A stretch of DNA of 23,469 nucleotides from the NCBI GenBank assembly GCA_017442765.1, contig JAFRZC010000042.1, positions 1-23,469 on the forward strand. Direction: 5' to 3'. Shown in pieces: positions 23,387-23,469 of the stretch; the first letter of the stretch is position 1; each line of letters begins with the position of its first letter. The notes beneath the pieces were generated by a model. It was given only the letters and a program-made list of their open reading frames with translations. It did no database searches and was not told the origin of the DNA. The translations under genes and the position numbers were made by a program. The stretch is from Prevotella sp. (GTDB taxonomy: Bacteria > Bacteroidota > Bacteroidia > Bacteroidales > Bacteroidaceae).

Positions 23387-23469
23387 ATGAAATATAAAGC
23401 ACTTATATTCGACTACGGCGGCACGATTGACACACCGGGCGTTCATTGGAGCCGCGCGATATGGAATGC
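23387..23469 (+). CDS. HAD-type protein, N terminus only (cut by window end)
   Basis: Only 27 codons are visible (MKYKALIFDYGGTIDTPGVH and seven more). FDYGGT matches HAD motif I, with Asp9 as the nucleophile position. The residue two places later is Gly11 instead of the usual Asp. The start lies 4 bp after the phosphatidyltransferase stop, so both are probably one operon and the protein may dephosphorylate the product of the upstream enzyme. The remainder is outside the window. Confidence 0.6.
   Translation, partial: MKYKALIFDYGGTIDTPGVHWSRAIWN

Overview
The window reads as a chromosomal segment from a Bacteroidales bacterium, most likely Prevotella or a close relative. Three things point there. 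Promoters of the Bacteroidetes type (TTTG, about 20 nt, TAnnTTTG) are visible. The protein families are lineage-typical: an HU-CCDC81/SPOR fusion, a serC-serA-DUF1015 operon, a HisIE fusion and FELGR-type LysA. Genes are tightly overlapped and lack strong Shine-Dalgarno sites. No rRNA, tRNA, CRISPR array, transposase or phage gene was seen; this is a core-metabolism region rather than an obvious island.

Layout. Positions 41-806 are a repeat-rich non-coding leader ending in a good promoter. A rightward run follows: gyrA, two exported TPR proteins, serC, serA, a DUF1015 protein and an IMPACT/YigZ-family protein, then after a 248-bp gap with a large hairpin an AlaX-like tRNA-editing protein. Convergent to it is a long leftward run (20174 down to 10571): HU-CCDC81/SPOR membrane protein, zinc-ribbon FHA protein, hisH-hisA-hisF-hisIE, ftsE-like ATPase, lysC, lysA, a membrane GT2 glycosyltransferase and an unrecognised protein. 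From a divergent promoter region near 20180-20240 a rightward cluster starts: rfbC-like epimerase, a sugar/alcohol-phosphate nucleotidyltransferase, an ATP-grasp enzyme, a CDP-alcohol phosphatidyltransferase and the first 27 codons of a HAD-type protein cut by the window end.

How the genes work together. serC and serA supply two of the three steps from 3-phosphoglycerate to serine; the DUF1015 protein sits where a third partner would be expected. hisH/hisF form the glutamine-dependent imidazole-glycerol-phosphate synthase, hisA feeds it, and hisIE carries out the two preceding steps. lysC and lysA are the first and last enzymes of lysine synthesis. The right-hand cluster (activate a phosphorylated head group with a nucleotide, transfer a CDP-linked alcohol, dephosphorylate) looks like synthesis of an unusual phospholipid or phospho-glycan head group and is the best candidate here for an under-described system.

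The most striking non-gene signal is a set of imperfect heptanucleotide repeats, (CYCTCAY)n on the minus strand, found in the gyrA leader and inside three neighbouring leftward genes. In lysA the tract is bracketed by a 10-bp direct repeat spaced 45 bp apart. A separate GC-rich hairpin-like segment lies in frame inside the DUF1015 gene. Together these suggest that short repeats invade or expand within coding sequence in this genome.
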